Shown here: piece after piece, positions 14,168 through 22,491 of the stretch | Position numbering within the stretch: the stretch's first letter is position 1 | Layout of the letters: each line of letters opens with the position of its first letter | Virus record (IMG/VR): IMGVR_UViG_3300044825_000844 | Coordinates: 1-25,013 of that record | DNA length: 25,013 nucleotides | Source of the DNA: a virus | Strand: one strand, 5' to 3' | Position numbers and translations under genes: made by a program | Notes under the pieces: generated by a model | Told to the model about the DNA's origin: nothing | The model's input: the letters and a program-made list of their open reading frames with translations, nothing else | Databases searched by the model: none

Positions 14168-15627
14168 TGAGCCTGCTTGATGCCTACGCAGACAGCACGG
14201 AAACCGCGCTGAACGTCATGGCTTCCCGTCCGGTGGAAGCAGAACCGCCAAAGCCAAAGCACTCCGCATGGTCAGCCATTCCGCGAGGGGTGGCTGCTGC
14301 AGCGGTCGAGGTCGGCGGCAACGTGATCGATGCCGGAACGATGATCGGCCAGGCCGCTGCGGCTGCCGTGAATGAGAACGCCGCGAAGATGCTCCGCGAG
14401 GAAGGCTACGACCTGCAGACGGAAGCCAGCCGCGTGCAGTACGACTACGCCCGCTCGCTGCGCCCTGATCCGTTGACAGCCGGCACAGCCGAGAACCTGG
14501 TGTTCGGCCTGACGCGGGGCCTGACGAAAGCAGTTCCTGCAGCCCTGGCGTTTGGGCCGTTCGGAGGCGCGGCTGCATTCGGCGTGTCCGAGGGCCTGAC
14601 CGATGCCGACAATCTGGCCGCACAGGGCGTCGACAAGGCCACGCGCACGAAGGTCGGAATGGTGTCCGCCGGCGTGAATGCCGTTGGTGTCGCGCTCCCT
14701 GTCGCTGGCAAGACGCTGGCGCAGACGGTCGGATTGGTCGCCGTCGGCGGGCCGCTCTCGTTCATGACGCAGCAACAGGCAACGCGCTCGATTCTGGAAG
14801 CTGCCGACTATCACGACATCGCCAAGCAGTACGACCCGCTCGACCCGGTCGGCCTGACGGTGGCAACTCTGGTACCAGCTGGTTTCGCCGCAGCTGCACG
14901 CGCTGGCGCAAGAGGTGCGGCAAAGCCGCTCGAAACCGGAACAAAAGCCCCGGAAACTGCGCCGGAAACAGTGCCGCAAACCCCCGACATCGTGCCGACA
15001 CGCGACGACATCGATGCGGCGATGGTGCATAACCTGACCACGCTGCGGGATGTGCATGAGGCCGTGTCGGCTGAGATTGCGGCGCGTCAAGCCGATCCCG
15101 CCCTGCAATCCGTCGAGGCATTTGCCGCCGATTCGTTGAGCAAGGCGCGCGAAGCAATCAACAAAGAACGCCTTGATATGCAGACCATTGCAGAAGGGCG
15201 GCTGACAGATCATCAGAAGGCATTGCCAGTCTCGCAGCGCATGACAGCAGACGATGCGCGGGCAAGGCTTGCAGAACTCGACCAGATGGAGGCTGATGCG
15301 GCGGTCAAATACGCGCCAGATAATCCCGTGGTGGCTGCCGCATTCGACATGCACAGCAAGCGGCAGGCAATGGATGCGCAGCCAAAACCAGTTGAGGATG
15401 TTACCCCGGAAATTTACCGCGCCCGAGTCGAGCAACTGGCGACCGAGCAGCCCGATCTGATCGCACGTCTTGACGAAGCCGGGCAACCGGTGCGACTGGC
15501 CGACGAACTGGATGCGGTGCGCAAGGCCGCGCAGGAAGGAACGGAGACGGAGTTCGGTGCGCTCGACGCCCCGCTGCTTAAGGTTGCCGCCGAGTGCGCG
15601 CTGGCTACAGGAACAGCAGCGCTATGA
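14164..15627 (+). CDS. Internal virion protein with hydrophobic segments
   Basis: Encodes 487 aa. ATG 14164 overlaps the preceding stop. Glycine/alanine-rich hydrophobic segments lie at about residues 120-145 (PAALAFGPFGGAAAFGVSEG) and 162-200 (VGMVSAGVNAVGVALPVAG, VGLVAVGGPLSFM), suited to membrane insertion. The second half is a charged helical region with Pro/Thr-rich linkers. The end (LLKVAAECALATGTAAL) overlaps by 23 bases the minus-strand gene that follows. In related phages the equivalent protein lies directly before the large last ejection protein, so the last few codons may be altered by the inserted gene. Confidence 0.82.
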   Translation: MMSLLDAYADSTETALNVMASRPVEAEPPKPKHSAWSAIPRGVAAAAVEVGGNVIDAGTMIGQAAAAAVNENAAKMLREEGYDLQTEASRVQYDYARSLRPDPLTAGTAENLVFGLTRGLTKAVPAALAFGPFGGAAAFGVSEGLTDADNLAAQGVDKATRTKVGMVSAGVNAVGVALPVAGKTLAQTVGLVAVGGPLSFMTQQQATRSILEAADYHDIAKQYDPLDPVGLTVATLVPAGFAAAARAGARGAAKPLETGTKAPETAPETVPQTPDIVPTRDDIDAAMVHNLTTLRDVHEAVSAEIAARQADPALQSVEAFAADSLSKAREAINKERLDMQTIAEGRLTDHQKALPVSQRMTADDARARLAELDQMEADAAVKYAPDNPVVAAAFDMHSKRQAMDAQPKPVEDVTPEIYRARVEQLATEQPDLIARLDEAGQPVRLADELDAVRKAAQEGTETEFGALDAPLLKVAAECALATGTAAL

Positions 15628-15811
15628 GGCAGGCGACGAAGATCATGCCGACGATGACCTTCAGCCATATGGCGGTGTATGCCTTGGCCTGCCGCCAGTT
15701 CCCGAAGGTGACGAGCCCGGCGATCGGCACGACCGAGACGAGCATCGCAATGGCCACGGGGAACCGTAGCCATTCCGGAAACATCATCACGAAGTCATAG
15801 ACGGGGCGCAT
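15605..15811 (-). CDS. Small two-helix membrane protein on opposite strand
   Basis: Encodes 68 aa read leftward from ATG 15811 to TAG 15605. Residues about 17-37 (FPVAIAMLVSVVPIAGLVTF) and 47-68 (AIWLKVIVGMIFVACLIALL) form two strong transmembrane helices joined by a short basic loop (NWRQAKAYT). The chain ends at the second helix. Codon third positions are overwhelmingly G or C in this strand, like real genes of this genome, and no plus-strand frame explains the 184-base gap. No clear ribosome-binding site is seen. Its start codon abuts that of the divergent gene at 15812. It could be a superinfection-exclusion protein or a holin/antiholin; I cannot decide between them. Confidence 0.72.
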   Translation of the reverse strand: MRPVYDFVMMFPEWLRFPVAIAMLVSVVPIAGLVTFGNWRQAKAYTAIWLKVIVGMIFVACLIALLFL

Positions 15812-18343
15812 ATGCACGCAGACTGTATAAAAAAGGTTCAGGCCGCAGCCGGTGGGCGGAAGCTCTCGGAATCGAAGATTCAGGCTATCGACGACGCCAT
15901 CAGCGGGAAGATGCGCGAACTCGCGCGACTCGATCCGGAGGGCTGGCAGGCGAAAAGCAGGGATCAGCGTATCACCGAAGCCGCCACGGCAGCAATGCAG
16001 GACATTCAGGCCACTGCCGCCCGCAAGGAAATGCTGACCGGCATGCAGGCGATCAAGGCCGCCGAGACGGCATCGCGCATCGCCGACATGAAGCGGGTGT
16101 CTGCCCAGAAGGTGACGCAGTCGCAGGCGCTGGCGCGCGAGATCGAGACCTCGCAGAACTACGTGCACGCCGTCCATGACGATGCTGTCTCAACGCTTGG
16201 CGACATGCTGGACGCGGCCGGAAACAAGGACGGCACCGGCCTGCTGCGCAACCTCGGGATGCGGATCTTCAACCTCGACAACCCGGCCATGACCGCCGAC
16301 GTGGTGCGCGAGGTGTTCAAGGGGGCCGACGGATCGACCGGAAACCGTGTGGCGCAGGCCGGCGCCCGGGCATGGCTGGACACCATCGAACGGATGCGCA
16401 TGCGCTTCAACGCCGCCGGCGGCGACGTTGGCCGGATCGACTATGGCTATCTGGGGCAGGCCGTTGATTCTGTCCGCGTGCGTGGCGTGACGGCGGACCA
16501 GTTCGCCGAGAAGATCGTCCCGCTGCTCGACCGTCGCCGCTACCTGAACGAAGACGGCTCGATGATGACGACCCAGCAGGTCGCTGCCATCGTCAAGGCG
16601 GCACACGAAACGCTGGCCAGCGACGGGATCAACAAGACCGAGCCGGGGCAGTTCAAGGGTGCCGGCGCACGGGCGAACCGTGGCAGCGAGAGCCGGGTTC
16701 TGCACTTCAAGGACGGCGATGCGTGGATGGCCTACATGGGCGAGTTCGGCGAGGGTTCGCTTTATGACTCGATGATGGGCCATGTCGGCGCGATGGCGCG
16801 GAATATCGGGCTTGTCGAGCGCTACGGACCGAACCCTGACCAGACATTCCGGGTGCAGGCCGACATTGCCGAGCGCACGGACGGGCGCGGCACCACGGCG
16901 AATCGTTCCTGGGGTAACACGCCGCAGGCCCGCTGGGACATCCTGACCGGGAAAACGTCAAGCCCGGAGAACGCATTTGTCGCCCAGGTCGGGCAGGACG
17001 TGCGCAACATCCAGACTGCAGCCAAGCTCGGCAGCGCCGTGGTGACCTCGCTGACGGACGTTGGCACCATCGCCGCAACCCTGCACTACGACCGGCTGCC
17101 GTACTTCGACATGCTGAAGAACCTCGGCAGGAATCTGGACAAGGATCACCGGGCCTTTCTGAAGGCGCATGGCGTCATTGCGGAGAGCCTGACCAGCACG
17201 ATGAACCGCTGGACCGGCGACCACATGACGAACGGGCTGACCGGCAAGGTGGCGAACAGCGTCATGAAGCTGTCGTTCATGAATGCCTGGACCGATGGCC
17301 TGCGCAATGCCTTTTCGGCCACGATGATGCAGGGCTTCGCGAAGAAGCTCGGGAAGGGATGGGCCCAGCTCGACGAGTGGGACCGCTTCCTGATGGAGCG
17401 CAAGGGCATCACCGAGCAGGACTGGAACATCATCACCAAAGCCGAGGCGACGGAGCACGGCGGCGCGAAGTTCCTGACGCGGGACGGCATCCTTGCGACC
17501 GGCGACGACGGAGCGCAGACGGCCGCTACGAAGTGGATGGCCTTCGTCTCTGACGAGGCGCAGTTCGCCGTGATCAATCCCGATATGGCAACCCGGGCCA
17601 TTGCCACCGGTGGCGGCATGCCGGCGGGCACTCTCAAGGGCGAGGCGATGCGCTCGTTCATGCAGTTCAAGAGCTTCCCGACGGCGATGATCACCCGGCA
17701 CTGGGGGCGGTTGTTCGATACCCCGCAGGGCATGGAAGGCGCGCCGGCCGGGTTTGGCGCACAGACATCGACCGGCGCGGCGATCAATCGCATGGCCGTC
17801 ATGGCCGGGCTGAACGTATCGCTGATGATGCTCGGCGCGATCGTGCTTCAGGAAAAGGCAATCCTCGGCGGGAAAGACCCCTACGACATGACGCAGGGGA
17901 AGTTCTGGGTCAAGGCGATGGGGCAGGGCGGCGGGCTCGGTTATGTCGGCGACTTCCTGACGAAAGACCCGACCGAGCAGCGCGGCAGCAACTTCGAGCA
18001 GGCCGGCGGCGTTGTCCTCGGCCCTGCCGGCGGCGCGGTGGCGGGCCTTGCCGGCGACCTGCTGCTGACGAACGCATGGGAGGCCGCCAAGGGCAAGGAT
18101 ACGCATGCGATGGGCGAGGCGATCCGCTGGGGCAACTCGCAGCTGCCCTATACCTCGCTGTGGCAGATCCGTGGCGCATGGGATCACTGGTTTGTCCATA
18201 ACCTGCAGGAAGCGGCGAACCCCGGCTATCTGGGCCGCATGCGCTCGCGGGCGATGAAAGACTGGCAGCAGGATTATTACTGGGCCCCGGGCGAGATTGC
18301 CCCGGATCGTGCGCCCGACCTTTCACGAATGGCAGGAGGCTGA
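15812..18343 (+). CDS. Large internal virion protein, ejection channel, T7 gp16-like position
   Basis: Encodes 843 aa. The N-terminal 60 residues are a small helical domain (DCIKKVQAAAGGRKLSESKI). A long central region follows, with family-like segments (NEDGSMMTTQQVAAIVKAAH, AKLGSAVVTSLTDVGTIAAT) and MRSFMQFKSFPTAMITRHWG at about residues 613-632, a motif I associate with these phage ejection proteins. Hydrophobic helices lie at about 663-680 (LNVSLMMLGAIVLQ) and 730-752 (AGGVVLGPAGGAVAGLAGD). No lytic transglycosylase motif is evident, unlike T7 gp16. ATG 15812 abuts the start of the minus-strand gene; the only candidate ribosome-binding site is a weak GGGG at 15803-15806. Confidence 0.88.
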   Translation: MHADCIKKVQAAAGGRKLSESKIQAIDDAISGKMRELARLDPEGWQAKSRDQRITEAATAAMQDIQATAARKEMLTGMQAIKAAETASRIADMKRVSAQKVTQSQALAREIETSQNYVHAVHDDAVSTLGDMLDAAGNKDGTGLLRNLGMRIFNLDNPAMTADVVREVFKGADGSTGNRVAQAGARAWLDTIERMRMRFNAAGGDVGRIDYGYLGQAVDSVRVRGVTADQFAEKIVPLLDRRRYLNEDGSMMTTQQVAAIVKAAHETLASDGINKTEPGQFKGAGARANRGSESRVLHFKDGDAWMAYMGEFGEGSLYDSMMGHVGAMARNIGLVERYGPNPDQTFRVQADIAERTDGRGTTANRSWGNTPQARWDILTGKTSSPENAFVAQVGQDVRNIQTAAKLGSAVVTSLTDVGTIAATLHYDRLPYFDMLKNLGRNLDKDHRAFLKAHGVIAESLTSTMNRWTGDHMTNGLTGKVANSVMKLSFMNAWTDGLRNAFSATMMQGFAKKLGKGWAQLDEWDRFLMERKGITEQDWNIITKAEATEHGGAKFLTRDGILATGDDGAQTAATKWMAFVSDEAQFAVINPDMATRAIATGGGMPAGTLKGEAMRSFMQFKSFPTAMITRHWGRLFDTPQGMEGAPAGFGAQTSTGAAINRMAVMAGLNVSLMMLGAIVLQEKAILGGKDPYDMTQGKFWVKAMGQGGGLGYVGDFLTKDPTEQRGSNFEQAGGVVLGPAGGAVAGLAGDLLLTNAWEAAKGKDTHAMGEAIRWGNSQLPYTSLWQIRGAWDHWFVHNLQEAANPGYLGRMRSRAMKDWQQDYYWAPGEIAPDRAPDLSRMAGG

Positions 18344-18344
18344 C

Positions 18345-18719
18345 ATGCTGAGACCGGATCAAATCGCACGCATCGAGGAATTGCAGGAGGAACTGGCGGA
18401 TGTGTTCATTCAGGAGGCCGACCCGCAGAACTGGACGGCCGCCGGGAAGCTGCCAAGCGACATGAGCAAGGACGAGCGCGGCGACCGCCACTGGGACCGC
18501 AAGGGAGCGATGGGTACCGGTGCCGTGCTGAAATATACGCTCGACATCCTGAAAACGCATACCGACCCCGACAAGGCCAGCGACAATGACGACGATGCAG
18601 AACTCGACGCCATCGTGGCGAATGCCGAGAAGCGGGCAAAACAGGCGCTGTCCCGGGTGATGAACAAGGCGAGCGGCAAGGCAGAGTTCGACAAGCGGAC
18701 GCATGGCAAAGCCCACTGA
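18345..18719 (+). CDS. Candidate small terminase subunit (DNA maturase A)
   Basis: Encodes 124 aa directly before and overlapping the large terminase, the place of the small packaging subunit in T7-like phages. The N-terminal helix (IARIEELQEELADVFIQEAD) and the segment PQNWTAAGKLPSDMSKDERG followed by GDRHWDRKGAMGTGA fit that family. The C-terminal half is acidic and then basic (DNDDDAELDA, EKRAKQALSR). CAGGAGG is eight bases before ATG 18345. Assignment rests mainly on position and length. The function would be recognition of genome ends and regulation of the motor. Confidence 0.78.
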   Translation: MLRPDQIARIEELQEELADVFIQEADPQNWTAAGKLPSDMSKDERGDRHWDRKGAMGTGAVLKYTLDILKTHTDPDKASDNDDDAELDAIVANAEKRAKQALSRVMNKASGKAEFDKRTHGKAH

Positions 18720-20328
18720 CTTCGTCACGTTCTTCCAGATCTGGGCCGACCTGCAGGGTTGGGAAGTCCCGGACGAACACTGGCTTGCGGTGCAGTGGCT
18801 ACAGAATCGCGGCCGGCTGGCGGTCTTGCGCTGCTTCCGGGGCTTCGGGAAATCGACCCTGCTGGCGGTCTATAACGCCTGGCGATACTACTGCGACCCG
18901 GCGTTCCGCATCCTGCACCAAGGCGACCAGGACGGCACGGCCTACAAGACGAGCCGGGACACAAAGCGGGTATTGATGCGGCACCCGCTGACCAAGCACA
19001 TGCGGGACATTCGCGGGGAATCGTCGTTCTGGTGGGTGCCGGGGGCGGACGACGAACGGAACCCGAGCATGCAGGCTGCCGGCATCATGAGCAACATCAC
19101 CAGCTCGCGGGCCGACGAGGTGCAGAACGACGACGTCGAGGTGCCGCGAAACATTCGCACGCCGGAGGCACGGGAGACGCTTCGTTACCGGCTGGGCGAG
19201 CAGACGCACATTCTGGTACCGGGAGGGAGCAAGTTGTATATCGGAACCCCGCACACGCACGATTCCCTCTACGACGAGCAGGAAAAGCTCGGCGCCGACT
19301 GCCTGACGATCCGCATGTTCGAGCAGGAGAACCGCATCGAGGATGCCCGGAACTCCCGCTACTCGCTGCCGTTCCGACCTGACTTCGTATTCTCCGGGAT
19401 CGGGCAGGGCGCCCGGCTGCTGAAGGAGGGCGAGGATTACCTGCTCAACGGCACAACGCTCGAATTCCCTGCCGGCGGGCCGGGTACCCTGATCGACTGC
19501 TATGCCGGCGCCTCATGGCCGAAGCGCTTCACCCGGGCCGAACTGCTGAACCGGCGCATGGAAACCCGGACGATCAACGAATGGGACAGCCAGTACCAGC
19601 TGCACTCGAAACCTGTCTCCCAGATCCGCCTCGATCCGGCGCGGATCATTCCGTATGCGGTCGACCCGGTCATCAAGCACGCGAACCGCACGCCGTCGAT
19701 GTGGCTCGGCAAGGTGAAGATCGCCGGCATGGCCTGTCGCTGGGACCCGGCGTCAGGGAAGCTGAACAGCGACGTATCTGCCGCTGCGCTGGTGCTGCAG
19801 GACGAACACGGGCGGCGCTACCTGCATCGGATGCTGCAGCTTGTCGGGGACGTGGCCGAGTTCTCGGAGGATGGCCGGCGCATCATCGGGGGTCAGGTCT
19901 GGCAACTGTGCGATCTGATCGAGGAATTCCACATTCCCCGGGTCGTCGTCGAAACGAACGGCATCGGCCAGTTCGCCCCGTCCGTGCTGAAGGCCGCGCT
20001 GAAGCAGCGCAAGCTGCAGTGCGGTGTCGCCGAAGAGCCGGCGGTGACGAACAAGAACAAGCGCATCCTCGAAGGCTACGAGGACATCATTTCCTCGCAG
20101 ATGCTGTGGGCGCATGTCGGGGTACTGGATGGCCCGTTCTGGGACCAGATGAAGGACTGGAACCCGGACGCCAAGAACCAGGCGGACGATTACCTCGATG
20201 CCGGGGCCGGCGCCATTACCGACACGCCGGAACGCCTCAAGGTCACCGTGCGCGACGATGACAGAACGCCCCGCCGGGAAGAGTGGCGGCAGAACTCTGG
20301 CGTATTTGAGGCCGCTTTCGAACGATAG
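18703..20328 (+). CDS. Terminase large subunit (packaging ATPase and nuclease)
   Basis: Encodes 541 aa, overlapping the small-subunit gene by 17 bases. The ATPase half shows Walker A at residues 45-51 (FRGFGKS) and a Walker B region at about 134-147 (SSRADEVQNDDVEV, acidic D143/D144). A GTPH motif lies at 181-184. The nuclease half shows WDPASGK (D348) followed by D357, VVVETNG (E417) and ADDYLDA (D495/D496), which together suit the RNase H-like metal site. WDSQYQLHSKP before the nuclease domain is typical of the T7-like group. It translocates DNA into the procapsid through the portal. The stop overlaps the first base of the second inverted-repeat element. Confidence 0.95.
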   Translation: MAKPTDFVTFFQIWADLQGWEVPDEHWLAVQWLQNRGRLAVLRCFRGFGKSTLLAVYNAWRYYCDPAFRILHQGDQDGTAYKTSRDTKRVLMRHPLTKHMRDIRGESSFWWVPGADDERNPSMQAAGIMSNITSSRADEVQNDDVEVPRNIRTPEARETLRYRLGEQTHILVPGGSKLYIGTPHTHDSLYDEQEKLGADCLTIRMFEQENRIEDARNSRYSLPFRPDFVFSGIGQGARLLKEGEDYLLNGTTLEFPAGGPGTLIDCYAGASWPKRFTRAELLNRRMETRTINEWDSQYQLHSKPVSQIRLDPARIIPYAVDPVIKHANRTPSMWLGKVKIAGMACRWDPASGKLNSDVSAAALVLQDEHGRRYLHRMLQLVGDVAEFSEDGRRIIGGQVWQLCDLIEEFHIPRVVVETNGIGQFAPSVLKAALKQRKLQCGVAEEPAVTNKNKRILEGYEDIISSQMLWAHVGVLDGPFWDQMKDWNPDAKNQADDYLDAGAGAITDTPERLKVTVRDDDRTPRREEWRQNSGVFEAAFER

Positions 20329-20343
20329 GCAGGAATCTGCCCC
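20328..20343 (+). promoter_or_regulatory. Inverted-repeat element, copy 2, before tail-fibre gene
   Basis: These 16 bases are identical to 6281-6296 and fold as GGCAG/CTGCC around GAAT. The copy begins at the last base of the terminase stop codon and lies 41 bases before the tail-fibre start. The shared position, just upstream of a virion gene, supports a control function, but its nature is unknown. Confidence 0.5.
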
Positions 20344-20384
20344 TTCCGTCGGGCGAAACTCCCGAAAACGCGGAGGCCGCCCCC

Positions 20385-21989
20385 ATGACCGTACCTGTAC
20401 AGAACCCCTTCACCTCGTCCGTCGCGAACGGGGTCACGACCGTTTTTCCCTACAGTTTCATGATCGCCGACGAGGACGACATCAAGGTCGTTGTCGATGG
20501 CGTCGTGCAGATTTCCGGCTACACCGTGACCGGGGTCGGCAATCCTGCGGGGGGTGACGTCATCTTCACAGTCGCCCCTGCCAATAACGTAAAGGTGCTA
20601 CGTTATCTGGACCCGATTCTTTGGCGAGAGACGGATTACCAGCAATTCGGCGACTTCCTTGCCGATACCGTCAATCTGGATTTCGATCGAATTTGGCTTG
20701 CGTTGCAGTCGATTGTGGCCATTTCCGATAGGTCGATCAAATTGCCGATCGATACGGTGGATGCTCAGGAGATTACTGAAACTGCAGCGGTTCGGGCAGG
20801 GAAGATTCTTGGCTTCGACGATGACGGAAATGCTGTTCTGATGGTTCCGGCAGATGTCAGCCTTGCAACGATCACGCTGTTCATGCAGTCGCTACTGGAC
20901 GACTCGACGGCTGCTGATGCCAGGGCAACGTTAGGGCTTGGAACCGCGGCCATCTTGGATTCAGGAGTATCGGCCGGAGATGTGGTTGTACTCGAAACCG
21001 GGGCAAAACTCCCTGCCGTCGATGGGTCTCAGCTGACCGGGATTCAGATTGCAGACCAGGTGGCCCGCGACCAGATTGCGCTGACAAACCTGCGGCTGAT
21101 GCTGAACTCTGCCGTCACGACGGGCGAGCTGGTGCAGGGCAAGCAGTGGGAACTCTCCACCGACGAATGGGCGGCGAGCAGTACGAACGAGACTTACACA
21201 GCCGGCACGCCGAACTACTACACCGGGGCGACGACCGAATACACGCCGACCGGCTCGACGTTCGGGGATATGACGGCCAACGGCGGACTCGCGGCATCGT
21301 TTGACGGGACGACAAGCAGCGATTCGTCAGTCTGTTCGCTGAAGGCTACGGCAACATCTTCCTATTGCGGAAAGGCGTTCGCCTCTGCGCAGAAGATCGC
21401 CCGCGTGGATACCTACGCATCGAACAACACCGGCTATCTCGGCGGCACCAATGCCTCGCTGACGATCACAATCTACGGGAAGTCGTCGTCGCCGGCCAAC
21501 GCGACGGATGGGACGGTACTCGGCAGCACGACCTTTACGGACACCGACGCCACCCAACTGAAGCAGATCACCTGCGATTCGACCACGGCCTACCAATACG
21601 TGTGGGCCACCATCACCACCGCCGCGCCGAAGGGTTTATATTTTGCCGAGATCAAATACTTCACGACCAGCGACGTGACGCTGATCCCGCCGGCTTCGAC
21701 CAGCGTTTCGACGGCGCCGACCTACATGGACGCCTATCTGCTCTGGAAGGACGACAGCGGCAGCGCCGTGCTGGGCACCGATCTGACGGTAGAACTCAGC
21801 CGCGACGGCGGCACGACCTACACCACGGCGACGCTCACGAACCTTGCCAGCTACGACGGCACGTATTCGATCATCAAGGCGCGTGCTGACGTGTCCGCGC
21901 AGCCGAGCGGAACGTCGATGCTGTGCCGGATCAAGCAGATCAATTCCAAGCTGCAGCGCGTCGCCGCGCCGGCCCTTTACGCGGAGTAA
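20385..21989 (+). CDS. Tail fibre protein, T7-type N-terminal domain
   Basis: Encodes 534 aa. Residues 1 to about 150 match the T7 tail-fibre N-terminal domain that docks to the tail (FTSSVANGVTTVFPYSFMIA, then VKVLRYLDPI and ETDYQQFGDFLADTVNLDFD). A linker holds the fibre motif DSTAADARATLGLGTAA. From about residue 245 a Thr/Ser-rich section follows; a stretch starting near GKAFASAQKIARVDTYASNN and running through ASLTITIYGK resembles an F5/8-type (discoidin-like) carbohydrate-binding domain. The last 85 residues (LTVELSRDGGTTYTTATLTN) are a recurring fibre end module. ATG 20385 follows GGAGG at 20372-20376. It determines host receptor binding. Confidence 0.9.
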   Translation: MTVPVQNPFTSSVANGVTTVFPYSFMIADEDDIKVVVDGVVQISGYTVTGVGNPAGGDVIFTVAPANNVKVLRYLDPILWRETDYQQFGDFLADTVNLDFDRIWLALQSIVAISDRSIKLPIDTVDAQEITETAAVRAGKILGFDDDGNAVLMVPADVSLATITLFMQSLLDDSTAADARATLGLGTAAILDSGVSAGDVVVLETGAKLPAVDGSQLTGIQIADQVARDQIALTNLRLMLNSAVTTGELVQGKQWELSTDEWAASSTNETYTAGTPNYYTGATTEYTPTGSTFGDMTANGGLAASFDGTTSSDSSVCSLKATATSSYCGKAFASAQKIARVDTYASNNTGYLGGTNASLTITIYGKSSSPANATDGTVLGSTTFTDTDATQLKQITCDSTTAYQYVWATITTAAPKGLYFAEIKYFTTSDVTLIPPASTSVSTAPTYMDAYLLWKDDSGSAVLGTDLTVELSRDGGTTYTTATLTNLASYDGTYSIIKARADVSAQPSGTSMLCRIKQINSKLQRVAAPALYAE

Positions 21990-21994
21990 TAACC

Positions 21995-22210
21995 ATGCCG
22001 TTTCCGAACTGGCTGCAGAAGTCGCTGGAAGACATCCCCGAGGATCTGCATTGGAAAACGCGGCGCCGCATGGCGATCATGAACCGATGCACCGTCAGTC
22101 GTCAGCTTGAGGCGCTGCTTGATTTCGCCAATGGCGACCCGAAAACGCTGGCGGATCTGAACGCCGACATCGCGGCGATCAAGGCGGCCATTCCGAAGGT
22201 CGAAGAATGA
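21995..22210 (+). CDS. Small helical phage protein, unknown function
   Basis: Encodes 71 aa, predicted helical: an amphipathic start (FPNWLQKSLEDIPEDLHWKT), a basic section (RRRMAIMNRC) and a C-terminal helix (ADLNADIAAIKAAIPKVEE). ATG 21995 comes five bases after the fibre stop, and its own stop overlaps the next ATG. It lies between tail fibre and lysis genes, so it could be a fibre assembly or lysis accessory protein. No family is recognised. Confidence 0.65.
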   Translation: MPFPNWLQKSLEDIPEDLHWKTRRRMAIMNRCTVSRQLEALLDFANGDPKTLADLNADIAAIKAAIPKVEE

Positions 22211-22491
22211 TGGACAAGAACGACCTCCTGCTCATCGTCAATATCCTGCTCGGCCTCGTCGCCTTCTTCGGCGCGACTGTCGGGCGCAACCTTACCGAAG
22301 CGATCAAGGAACTGAAGCTGGCCGACAAGGCGCTCGCCGATCGGTTTGACAGCTACGTGCGACGCGACGATCTGCGCGACATCAAGGATCAGATAAACGC
22401 CATGTTCAAGAAGCTCGACGACATCAAGGACGCGCTTGGCAACAAGGTCAGCCGCGACGAGTGCGAGTTTCACCGGAGCAAGGGCAATTGA
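22207..22491 (+). CDS. Membrane-anchored coiled-coil protein, candidate holin or spanin
   Basis: Encodes 94 aa. One transmembrane helix lies near the N-terminus, about residues 7-26 (LLLIVNILLGLVAFFGATVG), after a short MMDKND head. The rest is a charged helical coiled coil (AIKELKLADKALADRFDS, YVRRDDLRDIKDQINAMFKK). It is co-translated with the endolysin gene (TTGA overlap). This form fits lysis-cassette proteins: an XhlA-like holin helper or an inner-membrane spanin. A single helix makes a classical holin less likely. No spanin lipoprotein partner is seen. Confidence 0.72.
   Translation: MMDKNDLLLIVNILLGLVAFFGATVGRNLTEAIKELKLADKALADRFDSYVRRDDLRDIKDQINAMFKKLDDIKDALGNKVSRDECEFHRSKGN

Noticed and set aside
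20385-21989. Possible diversity-generating retroelement target in the tail fibre, suggested by BPP-1-like features
   Set aside because: No C-type lectin fold at the fibre end, no template repeat and no reverse transcriptase are visible in the window.
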